From NCBI GenBank assembly GCA_965198995.1, contig CBDAQG010000002.1, positions 2,046,001 through 2,110,000 of the forward strand: DNA of 64,000 bases. The letters run 5' to 3'. This stretch comes from CAXMMR01 sp965198995 (lineage in GTDB: Bacteria; Pseudomonadota; Alphaproteobacteria; Acetobacterales; Acetobacteraceae). Every line of letters begins with the position of its first letter. Positions within the stretch are counted from its first letter, which is position 1. A program made the translations under genes and the position numbers. The notes beneath the pieces were generated by a model. The model was not told the DNA's origin and made no database searches. It saw nothing but the letters and a program-made list of their open reading frames with translations. Positions 57,119 through 64,000 of the stretch are shown here, piece by piece.

Positions 57119-57687
57119 CACGCGGCTCCCTTCATGGCGTACTGCAGGCGCTGCAGACGGGATTTGATCGAACTGTCGAACAGCCGCGCGCCGATGCGCA
57201 CGACCAGGCCGCCAAGCAGGGACGGATCAACCTGCTCCTCAATGTCGACCTTGCCATAGCCGGCCTCGATCAGCCGCGCGCGCAGCTGCTCGCGCTGCAC
57301 CGCCGAGAGTGGATGGGCCGTCGATACCTTGGCCACCACCACGCCGCGCTTCTGCGCCGCCAGGCCCGCGAACGCCGCGATGATCTCGCGCAACGCCGCC
57401 AGCCGGCGATTATTGACGATGACGCCGACGAAGTCCTGCACCAGCTTGCCAAATCCCTGGCTTGCCAGAATGTCCGTCATCGCCGCCCGCGACTGGTTGA
57501 TGTCGACCAGCGGGCTGCCGAGCAACCGCCGCAGCTCAGGACTCTCGTCAATCAACCGCCCGAGCGCGGCCACCTGCTCCACCGTGCGGTCGAGGTCGCG
57601 GTGGTCGTCGGCCAGCGAATAGAGAGCGGCCGCATAGCGATCCGTCAGTCCCCCGCCGGATGAAATCGTCGAGCCGCCAGAGGCCAC
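57118..57687 (-). CDS. atpH: F1F0 ATP synthase delta subunit
   Basis: 189 residues from GTG 57687. LTDRYAAALYSLADDHRDLD is the usual start of the domain and KVDIEEQVDPSLLGGLVVRIGARLFDSSIKSRLQRL the usual end (in parts). It links F1 to the b stalk at the top of the alpha3beta3 head. A longer frame to ATG 57804 exists, but the extra 39 residues are Arg-rich and unlike the family. First gene of atpHAGDC; the promoter should lie in 57688-57925. Confidence 0.93.
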   Translation of the reverse strand: MASGGSTISSGGGLTDRYAAALYSLADDHRDLDRTVEQVAALGRLIDESPELRRLLGSPLVDINQSRAAMTDILASQGFGKLVQDFVGVIVNNRRLAALREIIAAFAGLAAQKRGVVVAKVSTAHPLSAVQREQLRARLIEAGYGKVDIEEQVDPSLLGGLVVRIGARLFDSSIKSRLQRLQYAMKGAA

Positions 57688-57925
57688 TGTGTCATCAATC
57701 CGCTGCCTGGTCGCGCGGCGTCTAGCATCGGCTGCAATTAGAGGCAACACGGCGCCCAAAATGCTGCTCTGTCGCCCGTCCAGTTGACGATGGCGTCGCG
57801 GCATGTGTGACGGCGATGATCATAGCGCCATGGCCAGAAGCCTAAGGCGGATTGCAGTTGCCTCTTGTCAGCTGCTCGATGAACGCTACGGTTGTAGTCG
57901 ATGTGGTAATGAGAATGGGGGTTGT

Positions 57926-58417
57926 ATGCGTTTAATTCTGTTCGCAATCATGGCTGGGCTGAGCGGGTGTGCATCCATTTTAGATGGTACGAGCCAGCAA
58001 GTCTCTATCAACACAAATCCATCGGGTGCGGACTGCGCCCTCTATAGACAAAGCGAACGAATTGCTACAATACAGAACACGCCTGGGAGTGCTTTGATCC
58101 AGAAAAGCAAATACAACATTTGGATAGCCTGCACAAAGCCCGGTTATTTGCCAGCTTCATATCTGAACCATTCAGGGCTTACTGGGGCTAGCTTTGGTAA
58201 TGTGCTAGCCGGTGGCTTAATCGGCGTGGCCGTCGATAGTGCGACAGGTGCCGATAATAAATACGAAGGCGTCGTAAACGTGTCGATGGTTCCGAAACCA
58301 GTCGGTGCACCCGATGTAAGCGCGCTTCCACAGACATTCGACGGAGTGTTCCCTCAGATTGTCGTGGCTCCTGCGCCCGCTGCGCTCACAACGGTCATTG
58401 GACGACCATCAGCCTAA
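57926..58417 (+). CDS. Predicted lipoprotein, low GC
   Basis: 163 residues from ATG 57926. Lipoprotein signal MRLILFAIMAGLSGC with lipobox LSGC. The mature part begins ASILDGTSQQVSINTNPSGA and has PGSALIQKSKYNIWIACTKPGY and VAVDSATGADNKYEG. This pattern recurs in uncharacterised proteobacterial lipoproteins (PEGA-like beta domain). GC content is clearly below the surroundings and it interrupts the priA-atpH neighbourhood on the opposite strand, which points to an insertion. The stop overlaps the priA stop by convergent ends. Confidence 0.8.
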   Translation: MRLILFAIMAGLSGCASILDGTSQQVSINTNPSGADCALYRQSERIATIQNTPGSALIQKSKYNIWIACTKPGYLPASYLNHSGLTGASFGNVLAGGLIGVAVDSATGADNKYEGVVNVSMVPKPVGAPDVSALPQTFDGVFPQIVVAPAPAALTTVIGRPSA

Positions 58418-60780
58418 AGAAACGAAACCGGATCCACGTCCACGTCCACCCGCACCCCCCGTCCGGTCTCCACCGCCGCCAGCCACGCCCGCAGCAGCGG
58501 CTGCACAGCGACGTCCCGCCGCGTCTTGAGCAGCAGCCGCCGCCGGTGCCGCCCGCGCAGGATGGCGAGCGGCGCCGGCGCCGGGCCGAGCACGCTCACC
58601 CCCTCGCCATGCGGCGCCGCGCGGCCGAGGTCGCGCGCCGCCGCGTCCGCCGAGGCGGCGTCGTCGGCGCTGACGATCAGCGCCGCGAGCCGGCCATAGG
58701 GCGGCCAGTGCCCGGGCCGCCGCGCCTCGGACTCGCGCGCCATGAAGGTCGGCAGGTCGCCCGCGACGAGCGCCTGCATCACCGGGTGCTCGGGCGAGAA
58801 GGTCTGCAGCAGCACCTGCCCAGGCGCCTCCGCCCGCCCCGCCCGCCCAGCCACCTGGTGCAGCAACTGCACCGTCCGCTCCGCCGCCCGCAAATCCCCG
58901 CCCGCAAGCCCGAGGTCGGCATCGACCACGCCGACCAGGGTGAGGTGGGGGAAGTGCCAACCCTTGGCGACGATCTGGGTGCCGATGATGAGGTCGACCT
59001 CGCGCCGCGCGATCGCCTGCCCGGCGAGCCCCGCGGCGTGCGGCCCCGGCATGGTGTCGGACGCCATGACCAGGGTGCGGGCGTCGGCAAACAGCGCCGC
59101 CGCCTCCTCGCTGATGCGCTCCACGCCGGGCCCGACCGGCACCAGGCTCGCCTCGGCCGAGCAGTGCGGACAGACCGGCGGCACCGGCTCCTGATGGCCG
59201 CAATGATGGCAGGCGAGCAGCCGCCGCGCGCGATGCTCGACCAGCCAGGCGGTGCAGTTCGGGCATTGCAGGCGGTGGCCGCAGGCGCGGCACAGTGTCA
59301 GCGGCGCATAGCCACGGCGATTGAGGAACAGCATCGCCTGCTCGCCGCGCGCCAGCGTCTCCTGCACCGCCTGCACCAGCACGGGGCTGAGAAACCGGCC
59401 GCGCTCCGGCGGGCGTTCGCGCAGGTCGATCGCGGCCACGCTCGGCAGGCTCGCCCCGCCATGCCGGGCGGCGAGCGTCAACCGCGCATAGCGCCCCGCC
59501 TCGACATTGGCGATCGTCTCCAGGCTCGGCGTCGCGGACACCAGCACGCAGGCCGCCTCGGCCAGCCGCGCCCGCACCACCGCCATGTCGCGGGCGTGGT
59601 AGTTGACCCCGTCCTCCTGCTTGAACGCGGTCTCGTGCTCCTCGTCGACGACGACGAGCCCGAGGTCGGGGAACGGCAGGAACAGCGCCGACCGCGCCCC
59701 CACCACCACCCGCGCCGACCCGTCGGCCACCGCCCGCCAGGTGATCCGCCGGGTCCGCGAGGAGAGGTCGGAGTGCCACACCGCCGGCGCGGTGCCAAAC
59801 CGCTCGACGAAGCGCTCGAGCCACTGGGTGGAGAGCGCGATCTCCGGCAGCAGCACCAGCGCCTGGCGCCCTTGCCCGAGGCACTCGGCCACCGCCTCCA
59901 GGTAGCACTCGGTCTTGCCCGAGCCGGTCACGCCGTCGAGCAGGCTGACGGAGAAGCGTTGCGCCGCCGTCGCCGCCCGCAGCGCGGCCGCCGCCGCCGC
60001 CTGCTCTGCCGAGAGCGTCGGTCCGGGATGCGCGGGGTCCGGATCGCTGAACGGTGCGGCCACCGGCAGCGCGGTCGCCAGCAGCAGCCCGGCATCGGCC
60101 ATGGCGCGCACCACGGCCACCGAGGTGCCGGCCGCCCGGGCCAGGTCGCCGGAGGATTGCGGCGCCTGGGCGGCCAGCGCCGCGATCACCCGCCGCCGCG
60201 GCTCGGTCAGCCGCACCCCCGCTGGATCGCCCGCCGCGGCCTCATCCCTCACCGCCAGGCTCCAGCCCGCCGCCGGCGTCGGTGGCCGCAGCGCGTTGAC
60301 CCGCAGCGCCATCGCCAGCACCTCGCCCGGCATCGCCAGCGTGTAGCCGGCAACCCAGTCGACGAAGCGCCGCAGCGAGCCCGGCAGCGGCTCGGCGGCA
60401 ATCAGCGCGGTGATCGGCCGCAGCCGGTTATCGCCCACCTCGAACTGGCCAAACGGCGCCTGCCGGCCCGGCTCCGGCCGCGCCCCCGCCGCATCGCGCC
60501 CCGCTTCGCCCCGCGCTTCGTCCCCGTCACGCGGATCCCACACGACGCCAACCTCCTCGCGACGGTTGAGCGGCACCAGCACCAGGTCGCCCGGCGACAC
60601 CGCCATCCCCTCCGGCACCGCATAGTCGAGCGGCCCGGCAAACGGGTAGGGCAGCAGCACCGCGACGCGCCGCCGGCCCGGCGCCGGACCAAGCCCGTCG
60701 CGCGAGGCCGTTTCAAGCAGGTCGGGCGCGTGTATCCTGCGCGCGTGGTCCCGGCGTCCGGGTGGACCCATGGTGTGCAT
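58414..60780 (-). CDS. priA: Primosomal replication restart helicase PriA
   Basis: 788 residues. 3'-DNA-binding N-terminal domain (VAVLLPYPFAGPLDYAVPEG), Walker A GVTGSGKTECYL, VVDEEHETAFKQEDG with the DEEH box, SATPSLETIANV, and the zinc module CRACGHRLQCPNC...CHHCGHQ...CPHCSAE, then VGTQIVAKG-type motif GTQIVAKGWHFPHLTLVGV. Reloads the replisome at stalled forks. The first ~37 residues before VAVLLPY are unlike the family, so the true start may be internal; ATG 60780 is the longest option. Confidence 0.95.
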   Translation of the reverse strand: MHTMGPPGRRDHARRIHAPDLLETASRDGLGPAPGRRRVAVLLPYPFAGPLDYAVPEGMAVSPGDLVLVPLNRREEVGVVWDPRDGDEARGEAGRDAAGARPEPGRQAPFGQFEVGDNRLRPITALIAAEPLPGSLRRFVDWVAGYTLAMPGEVLAMALRVNALRPPTPAAGWSLAVRDEAAAGDPAGVRLTEPRRRVIAALAAQAPQSSGDLARAAGTSVAVVRAMADAGLLLATALPVAAPFSDPDPAHPGPTLSAEQAAAAAALRAATAAQRFSVSLLDGVTGSGKTECYLEAVAECLGQGRQALVLLPEIALSTQWLERFVERFGTAPAVWHSDLSSRTRRITWRAVADGSARVVVGARSALFLPFPDLGLVVVDEEHETAFKQEDGVNYHARDMAVVRARLAEAACVLVSATPSLETIANVEAGRYARLTLAARHGGASLPSVAAIDLRERPPERGRFLSPVLVQAVQETLARGEQAMLFLNRRGYAPLTLCRACGHRLQCPNCTAWLVEHRARRLLACHHCGHQEPVPPVCPHCSAEASLVPVGPGVERISEEAAALFADARTLVMASDTMPGPHAAGLAGQAIARREVDLIIGTQIVAKGWHFPHLTLVGVVDADLGLAGGDLRAAERTVQLLHQVAGRAGRAEAPGQVLLQTFSPEHPVMQALVAGDLPTFMARESEARRPGHWPPYGRLAALIVSADDAASADAAARDLGRAAPHGEGVSVLGPAPAPLAILRGRHRRRLLLKTRRDVAVQPLLRAWLAAVETGRGVRVDVDVDPVSFL

Positions 60781-60864
60781 GTTGATGAGGATCGGGGGTT
60801 CGCAGCTGTTGGGCTCGGAACATCAGGCCGTGGCAGCGCCGCAGCAAGCCCACGCGGCAACGCC

Positions 60865-61662
60865 ATGACCGACGCGCCGCCCGCGGACCAGCCAGCCGGC
60901 CCGATCACCGACGCGGCGCTCGACGCCCTGCTGCGCGCCAGGCCCGGCCTGCTCGCCGCCCGGCCGGAGCTCTACGCGGTGCTGCAGCCGCCGCGCCGGG
61001 TGCATGGCGAGCGCCTGGCCGACCACATGGCGGCGATGCTCACCGCCGCCCGCGACGCCGCCCGGCTCGCCGAGCAGCGCACCGAGGCGGTGCTGGCCGC
61101 CGGCCGCGCCGCGACCTCGCTCGCCGAGCGCGTCCAGGGCGCCGTGCTGGCCCTGCTCGCCGCCGCCGACCCGCTCGACTGCGTGGCCGCCGAGCTGCCT
61201 GCCCTGCTCGGCGTCGACGCGGCCTCGCTCTGCATCGAGCCCGGCCGCCGCCCCACCGGCGACTTCGCCGGCCATCGCGTCAGCGCCGGCGACCGCGTGA
61301 GCGCCGGCGACCGCGCTGGCCATCGTGTCAGCCCACGCGACCTCGCTGGCCAGCGCAGCGACATCCGCACCCTGCCGCCCGGCGCCATCGCCGCCCTGCT
61401 CGGCGGCCGCGACGTGGTGCTGCGCGACCAGCCCACCGATGCCGGCCTGCTGCACGCCGAGGCGGCGATGCTGGCAACGCGTGACGCGCTGATCCGGGTG
61501 CCGTGCGCCCCCGGCGCCCTGATCGCCGGCGCCCCCGGCGCGCTGCTCGCTCTGGTCAGCCGCGACGAGCGGGCGCTCGCCTCAAGCCAGGGCGTCGGCA
61601 GCCTCGCCTTCCTCGGCCGCGTCCTGGCGCTGCTGCTGACCCGCCCGGCGACGCCGCCTTGA
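60865..61662 (+). CDS. DUF484 family (GAF-like) protein
   Basis: 265 residues from ATG 60865: an N-terminal helix pair with FLRARPGLLAARPEL-like (LLRARPGLLAARPELY), a coiled-coil linker, then a GAF-like domain (about 95-260) with ALLGVDAASLCIE and FLGRVLALLL at the end. A Gly/Arg/Asp-rich repeat (HRVSAGDRVSAGDRAGHRVS, about residues 137-157) is inserted in the GAF part. The family is regularly placed before xerC; its role is unknown. Divergent from priA. Confidence 0.85.
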   Translation: MTDAPPADQPAGPITDAALDALLRARPGLLAARPELYAVLQPPRRVHGERLADHMAAMLTAARDAARLAEQRTEAVLAAGRAATSLAERVQGAVLALLAAADPLDCVAAELPALLGVDAASLCIEPGRRPTGDFAGHRVSAGDRVSAGDRAGHRVSPRDLAGQRSDIRTLPPGAIAALLGGRDVVLRDQPTDAGLLHAEAAMLATRDALIRVPCAPGALIAGAPGALLALVSRDERALASSQGVGSLAFLGRVLALLLTRPATPP

Positions 61663-61670
61663 CGCAAGCG

Positions 61671-62582
61671 ATGACGGCCGACGCCGCCCTCGCCGACTTC
61701 CTCGACTGGCTCGCGCGTGAACGCCGCGCCTCACCGCTGACCGTCGCCAGCTACGCCCATGACCTGCGCAGCTTCCTCGCCTTCACCACCAACCATCTCG
61801 GCCACGAGCTGGCCCTCGCCGACCTCGCCGCCCTCGGCCAGCCCGAGCTGCGCGCCTGTCTCGCCCGGCAGGCCGCCGCTGGCTGCGGCAACGCGACCCG
61901 GGCGCGCCACCTGTCCGCCCTGCGCAGCTTCTACCGCCACCTCGCCCGCCGCCACGGCGTCACCAACCCGGCACCCAACCTGCTCGCAACCCCACGCGCC
62001 AAGCCGCCGATCCCACGCGCCCTCTCACCCGCCGACGCCCGCGCCGTGGCCGAGGAGGTCGGCCAGGTCTCCGACCTCGCGGCCACCCAGGCCCGCGACC
62101 AGGCGCTGTTCACCCTGCTCTACGGCTGCGGCCTGCGCATCGCCGAGGCACTGGCGCTCGACGTCGCCGCAATCCGCCGCGGCGAGGCCACCCTGCTGAT
62201 CACCGGCAAGGGTGGCAAGCAGCGGCTGGTGCCGGTGCTGCCCGCCGTGCGCGCCGCCCTCGCCGCCTGGCTCACGCTGCACCCGCAAGCCGGCGACCCG
62301 CACGCGCCACTCTTCCTCGGCCAACGCGGCGAGCGGCTGAACCCCGGCGTCGCCCAACGCACCCTGCGGCACTACCGCCGCCTCGCCGGCCTGCCGGAGC
62401 ACGCAACTCCGCACGCACTCCGCCACTCCTTCGCCACCCACCTGCTCGGCGGCGGCGCCGATCTGCGCTCGATCCAGGAGCTCCTCGGCCACGCCAGCCT
62501 GTCGACAACGCAGCGCTACACCTCAGTCGACGAGGCGCAGTTATTAGCCGTTTGGCGGGCTAGCCATCCCAAGGCTTGGTAA
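61671..62582 (+). CDS. xerC: Tyrosine recombinase XerC
   Basis: Site-specific recombinase resolving chromosome dimers at dif with XerD. 303 residues from ATG 61671 (a TTG at 61659 overlapping the DUF484 stop is also possible). SAM-like N-terminal domain (LADFLDWLARERRASPLTVASY), catalytic Arg in GCGLRIAEAL, HALRHSFATHLL (HxxR), GHASLSTTQRYT with His and the nucleophilic Tyr. The usual xerC position after DUF484 supports XerC over XerD. Confidence 0.92.
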   Translation: MTADAALADFLDWLARERRASPLTVASYAHDLRSFLAFTTNHLGHELALADLAALGQPELRACLARQAAAGCGNATRARHLSALRSFYRHLARRHGVTNPAPNLLATPRAKPPIPRALSPADARAVAEEVGQVSDLAATQARDQALFTLLYGCGLRIAEALALDVAAIRRGEATLLITGKGGKQRLVPVLPAVRAALAAWLTLHPQAGDPHAPLFLGQRGERLNPGVAQRTLRHYRRLAGLPEHATPHALRHSFATHLLGGGADLRSIQELLGHASLSTTQRYTSVDEAQLLAVWRASHPKAW

Positions 62583-62631
62583 GGCAAGGGGCTTTGCCCC
62601 TTGACCCCACCAGAGGCGGTGGCCTCTGGAC
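62581..62631. repeat. Family A partial element
   Basis: AAGGCAAGGGGC-TTT-GCCCCTTG end, then CCACCAGAGGCGGTGGCCTCTGG, an altered inner hairpin. Only one end is present; it starts in the xerC stop codon and lies 20 bases before the prolyl aminopeptidase start. Confidence 0.75.
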
Positions 62632-62650
62632 TCAATGAGAAGGAGCCGGC

Positions 62651-63601
62651 TTGCGACGTGACCTTTATCCGGCGATCGAGCCGTTCCGCACCGGCATGCT
62701 CGATGTCGGCGACGGCCACCGTCTCTACTGGGAGCTCTGCGGCAATCCGGAGGGCGCCCCGGCCGTGTTCCTGCATGGCGGCCCCGGCGCCGGCTGCGCG
62801 CCGACCCACCGCCAGCTCTTCGATCCCTCCCGCGCCTGCGTGCTGCTGTTCGATCAGCGCGGCTGCGGCCGCTCCCTCCCGCATGCCAGCCTCGAGGCCA
62901 ACACGACCTGGCACCTGGTCGCCGACATCGAGCGCCTGCGCACCATGCTCGGCGTCGAACGCTGGCTCGTGCTGGGCGGCTCCTGGGGCAGCGCGCTGGC
63001 CCTCGCCTATGCGCAAACCCACCCGGCGCGCGTGAGCGCATTGATCACCCGCGGCATCTTCACCCTGCGACGCGCCGAGCTGCTCTGGTACTACCAGGAC
63101 GGCGCCTCCTGGCTGTTCCCGGACAAATGGGAGCGCTACCTGGCGGTGATCCCGCCGAGCGAGCGTCAGGACATGATGGCCGCCTACCGCCGCCGTCTGA
63201 CCGGCGCCGACCCGGCGACCAGGCTGGCGGCGGCCAAGGCCTGGAGCCTGTGGGAGGGAGAGACGCTCACCTTATTGCCGAACGCCGCGATCACGGCCCA
63301 GCACGGTGAGGACCGCTACGCCCTCGCCTTCGCCCGCATCGAGAACCACTACTTCGTTCACGCCGGCTGGTTCGAGGAGGGTCAGTTGCTGCGCGATGCC
63401 GGCCGGCTTGGCGAAATCCCCGGCGTCATCATCCAGGGCCGCTACGACATCGCCACCCCGGCCGCAACCGCCTGGGCGCTGCACAAGGCGTGGCCGCGCG
63501 CGACGTTCATTCTCGTCGAGGACGCAGGCCACGCGGCCGGCGAGCCGGGCATCCAGCATGCGCTGCTTGAGGCCACCGACCTGCTGCTGGACGCGTCTTG
63601 A
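62651..63601 (+). CDS. pip: Prolyl aminopeptidase
   Basis: 316-residue alpha/beta-hydrolase that removes N-terminal proline from peptides. LYPAIEPFRTGMLDVGDGHRLYWE start, HGGPGAGC oxyanion loop, FDQRGCGRS, nucleophile in GGSWGS, a cap domain with WYYQDGASWLFPDKWE, RYDIATPA (Asp) and VEDAGHAAGE (His). The start is TTG 62651 with AAGGAG at 62640-62645; no ATG fits. Full length and intact. Confidence 0.93.
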   Translation: MRRDLYPAIEPFRTGMLDVGDGHRLYWELCGNPEGAPAVFLHGGPGAGCAPTHRQLFDPSRACVLLFDQRGCGRSLPHASLEANTTWHLVADIERLRTMLGVERWLVLGGSWGSALALAYAQTHPARVSALITRGIFTLRRAELLWYYQDGASWLFPDKWERYLAVIPPSERQDMMAAYRRRLTGADPATRLAAAKAWSLWEGETLTLLPNAAITAQHGEDRYALAFARIENHYFVHAGWFEEGQLLRDAGRLGEIPGVIIQGRYDIATPAATAWALHKAWPRATFILVEDAGHAAGEPGIQHALLEATDLLLDAS

Positions 63602-63643
63602 AAAACTGTTGCGCCTGGCCCAGCTTGGCGTCTCAACCAACTG

Positions 63644-63658
63644 AAAGGAGGTGATCCA
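63644..63658 (+). promoter_or_regulatory. Extended Shine-Dalgarno matching the complement of the 16S rRNA 3' end
   Basis: AAAGGAGGTGATCCA is the exact reverse complement of the conserved bacterial 16S 3' end (TGGATCACCTCCTTT), far longer than a normal ribosome-binding site. GGAGG lies 7 bases before GTG 63659. The match stops right after this, so it is not a piece of an rRNA gene. Confidence 0.75.
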
Positions 63659-63730
63659 GTGTCTCATTGTTCACTGCATGCGCACTGCGCCGTGACCTGG
63701 ACTGCCGCCGCGGATCTCGCGTCGGCCTAA
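63659..63730 (+). CDS. 23-residue ORF behind the extended Shine-Dalgarno
   Basis: GTG-started peptide beginning VSHCSLHAHCAVTWT, ending DLASA, then TAA. It is rich in His and Cys in the first half (HCSLHAHC), which could bind metal or simply be a regulatory leader peptide. An intrinsic terminator lies 42 bases downstream with no larger gene between, so the unit is RBS, short ORF and terminator. I do not recognise it; it might instead be a small RNA that binds the ribosome's anti-SD. Confidence 0.5.
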   Translation: MSHCSLHAHCAVTWTAAADLASA

Positions 63731-63771
63731 GGCTCCTCGTCTGGCGGCGCATTAGCGCCCACGGACAATGG

Positions 63772-63806
63772 AAAGCCCCGGGAGGACGCTCCCGGGGCTT
63801 TTTTAT
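63772..63806 (+). terminator. Strong intrinsic terminator
   Basis: Perfect 11-bp stem AGCCCCGGGAG / CTCCCGGGGCT with a GACG loop and a run of T. It ends the short transcript containing the 23-codon ORF, or the pip transcript. It is the clearest classical terminator in the window. Confidence 0.9.
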
Positions 63807-63820
63807 CGAACCCTTACCTG

Positions 63821-63876
63821 ACGGATTTTAAAGGCTCCGCCTTTAATGGGGTCCAGGGGCAAAGCCCCTGGCCTTG
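63821..63876. repeat. Family A right end, single
   Basis: GGATTTTAAAGGC-TCC-GCCTTTAATGGGG followed by CCAGGGGC-AAA-GCCCCTGG-CCTTGC, identical in plan to the right part of the full copy at 25405-25598. The left part is absent. It sits 8 bases from the stop of the last gene. Confidence 0.87.
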
Positions 63877-63883
63877 CTGAGCT

Positions 63884-64000
63884 TCAGATCCCACCGCCCC
63901 GCGTCGTCGTGGTCTCCGGGATCGCTGTCTCGCCGAGCGCCGGGTCCGCCGGCCGCACCGCCGTGTCGTCGAACCGGCTCCACCCCGTCGACTGGTAATC
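63884..64000 (-). CDS. C-terminal end of an unidentified protein (cut by window)
   Basis: 38 codons before the stop at 63884-63886, with the frame open to the window edge. The peptide ends in a Thr/Gly-rich tail (IPETTTTRGGGI) after STGWSRFDDTAVRPADP. Too little is visible to assign a family; the tail looks disordered. Its reading frame and the adjacent repeat end fit a real gene terminus. Confidence 0.5.
   Translation of the reverse strand, partial: DYQSTGWSRFDDTAVRPADPALGETAIPETTTTRGGGI

Noticed and set aside
58546..61662. Very long plus-strand frame (over 1000 codons) opposite priA
   Set aside because: The first 770 codons are the antisense of PriA, Arg/His/Pro-rich with no domain pattern; only the end from ATG 60865 is a real gene (DUF484).
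63644..63660. Fragment of a 16S rRNA gene on the minus strand
   Set aside because: Only about 16 bases match and similarity stops at once on both sides; no further rRNA sequence follows. An extended Shine-Dalgarno explains it better.

Overview
This window is chromosomal DNA from a very GC-rich alphaproteobacterium. Gene content and order best fit the Rhodospirillales, probably Acetobacteraceae. Supporting clusters are ctaC-ctaD-ctaB, hemC-hemD-mic60-hemY divergent from tsaD, mltA-tim44 near secB, tamA-tamB, plsC-miaB-phoH-ybeY-corC, and priA/DUF484/xerC beside atpHAGDC. The placement is inferred from synteny and protein similarity by eye; no search was run. No tRNA, rRNA, prophage, CRISPR array or transposase gene was seen.

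Layout. 1-3.3 kb: aa3 cytochrome oxidase operon (minus strand). 3.7-8.6 kb: a PmtA-like methyltransferase, a cold-shock protein, dUTPase, a truncated acyltransferase, an O-antigen-ligase-like protein and a frameshifted YdcF/DUF218 gene. 9-12.2 kb: a two-gene ABC importer with a duplicated permease and no binding protein. 12.3-19.1 kb: glutathione peroxidase, MltA and Tim44, a Tad pseudopilin block, a phosphatase and SecB. 19.2-25.4 kb: heme genes (with a strongly shortened hemD), tsaD and rlmJ. 25.4-31.9 kb: two convergent SDRs, murJ, trpS, a glycosyltransferase-like gene and a VOC protein. 32-38.2 kb: tamB and tamA. 38.6-43.8 kb: plsC-miaB-phoH-ybeY-corC. 43.9-52.6 kb: accessory and small metabolic genes. 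52.7-57.7 kb: F1-ATPase genes. 57.9-64 kb: a low-GC lipoprotein gene, priA, DUF484, xerC, prolyl aminopeptidase, and a tiny ORF behind a Shine-Dalgarno that matches the complement of the 16S 3' end.

The most striking structure lies between the genes. Two unrelated families of palindromic repeats occupy most gene junctions. Family A (GC-rich, about 16 copies or part copies) has hairpin-forming ends beginning near GGAAGGCCAGGG. It resembles a MITE or REP-like element. Some copies carry a second palindrome inside the loop of the end hairpin. Three pairs of inverted A ends enclose a lower-GC cargo gene or gene remnant. Family B (AT-rich, 7 copies or part copies) is an inverted pair of GGTTC...GAACC type hairpins around an unrelated spacer, and its stems show compensatory base changes. 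Both families abut or enter reading frames. They appear to supply the start region of one SDR, the last 18 residues of MltA, and stop codons for an O-antigen-ligase-like protein and a glycosyltransferase.

Housekeeping genes are intact and tightly packed (many ATGA or TGATG overlaps). Damage and variation concentrate in the shortened hemD, the frameshifted ydcF-like gene, the truncated acyltransferase, and short in-frame tandem repeats in MiaB, a GST and the DUF484 protein.
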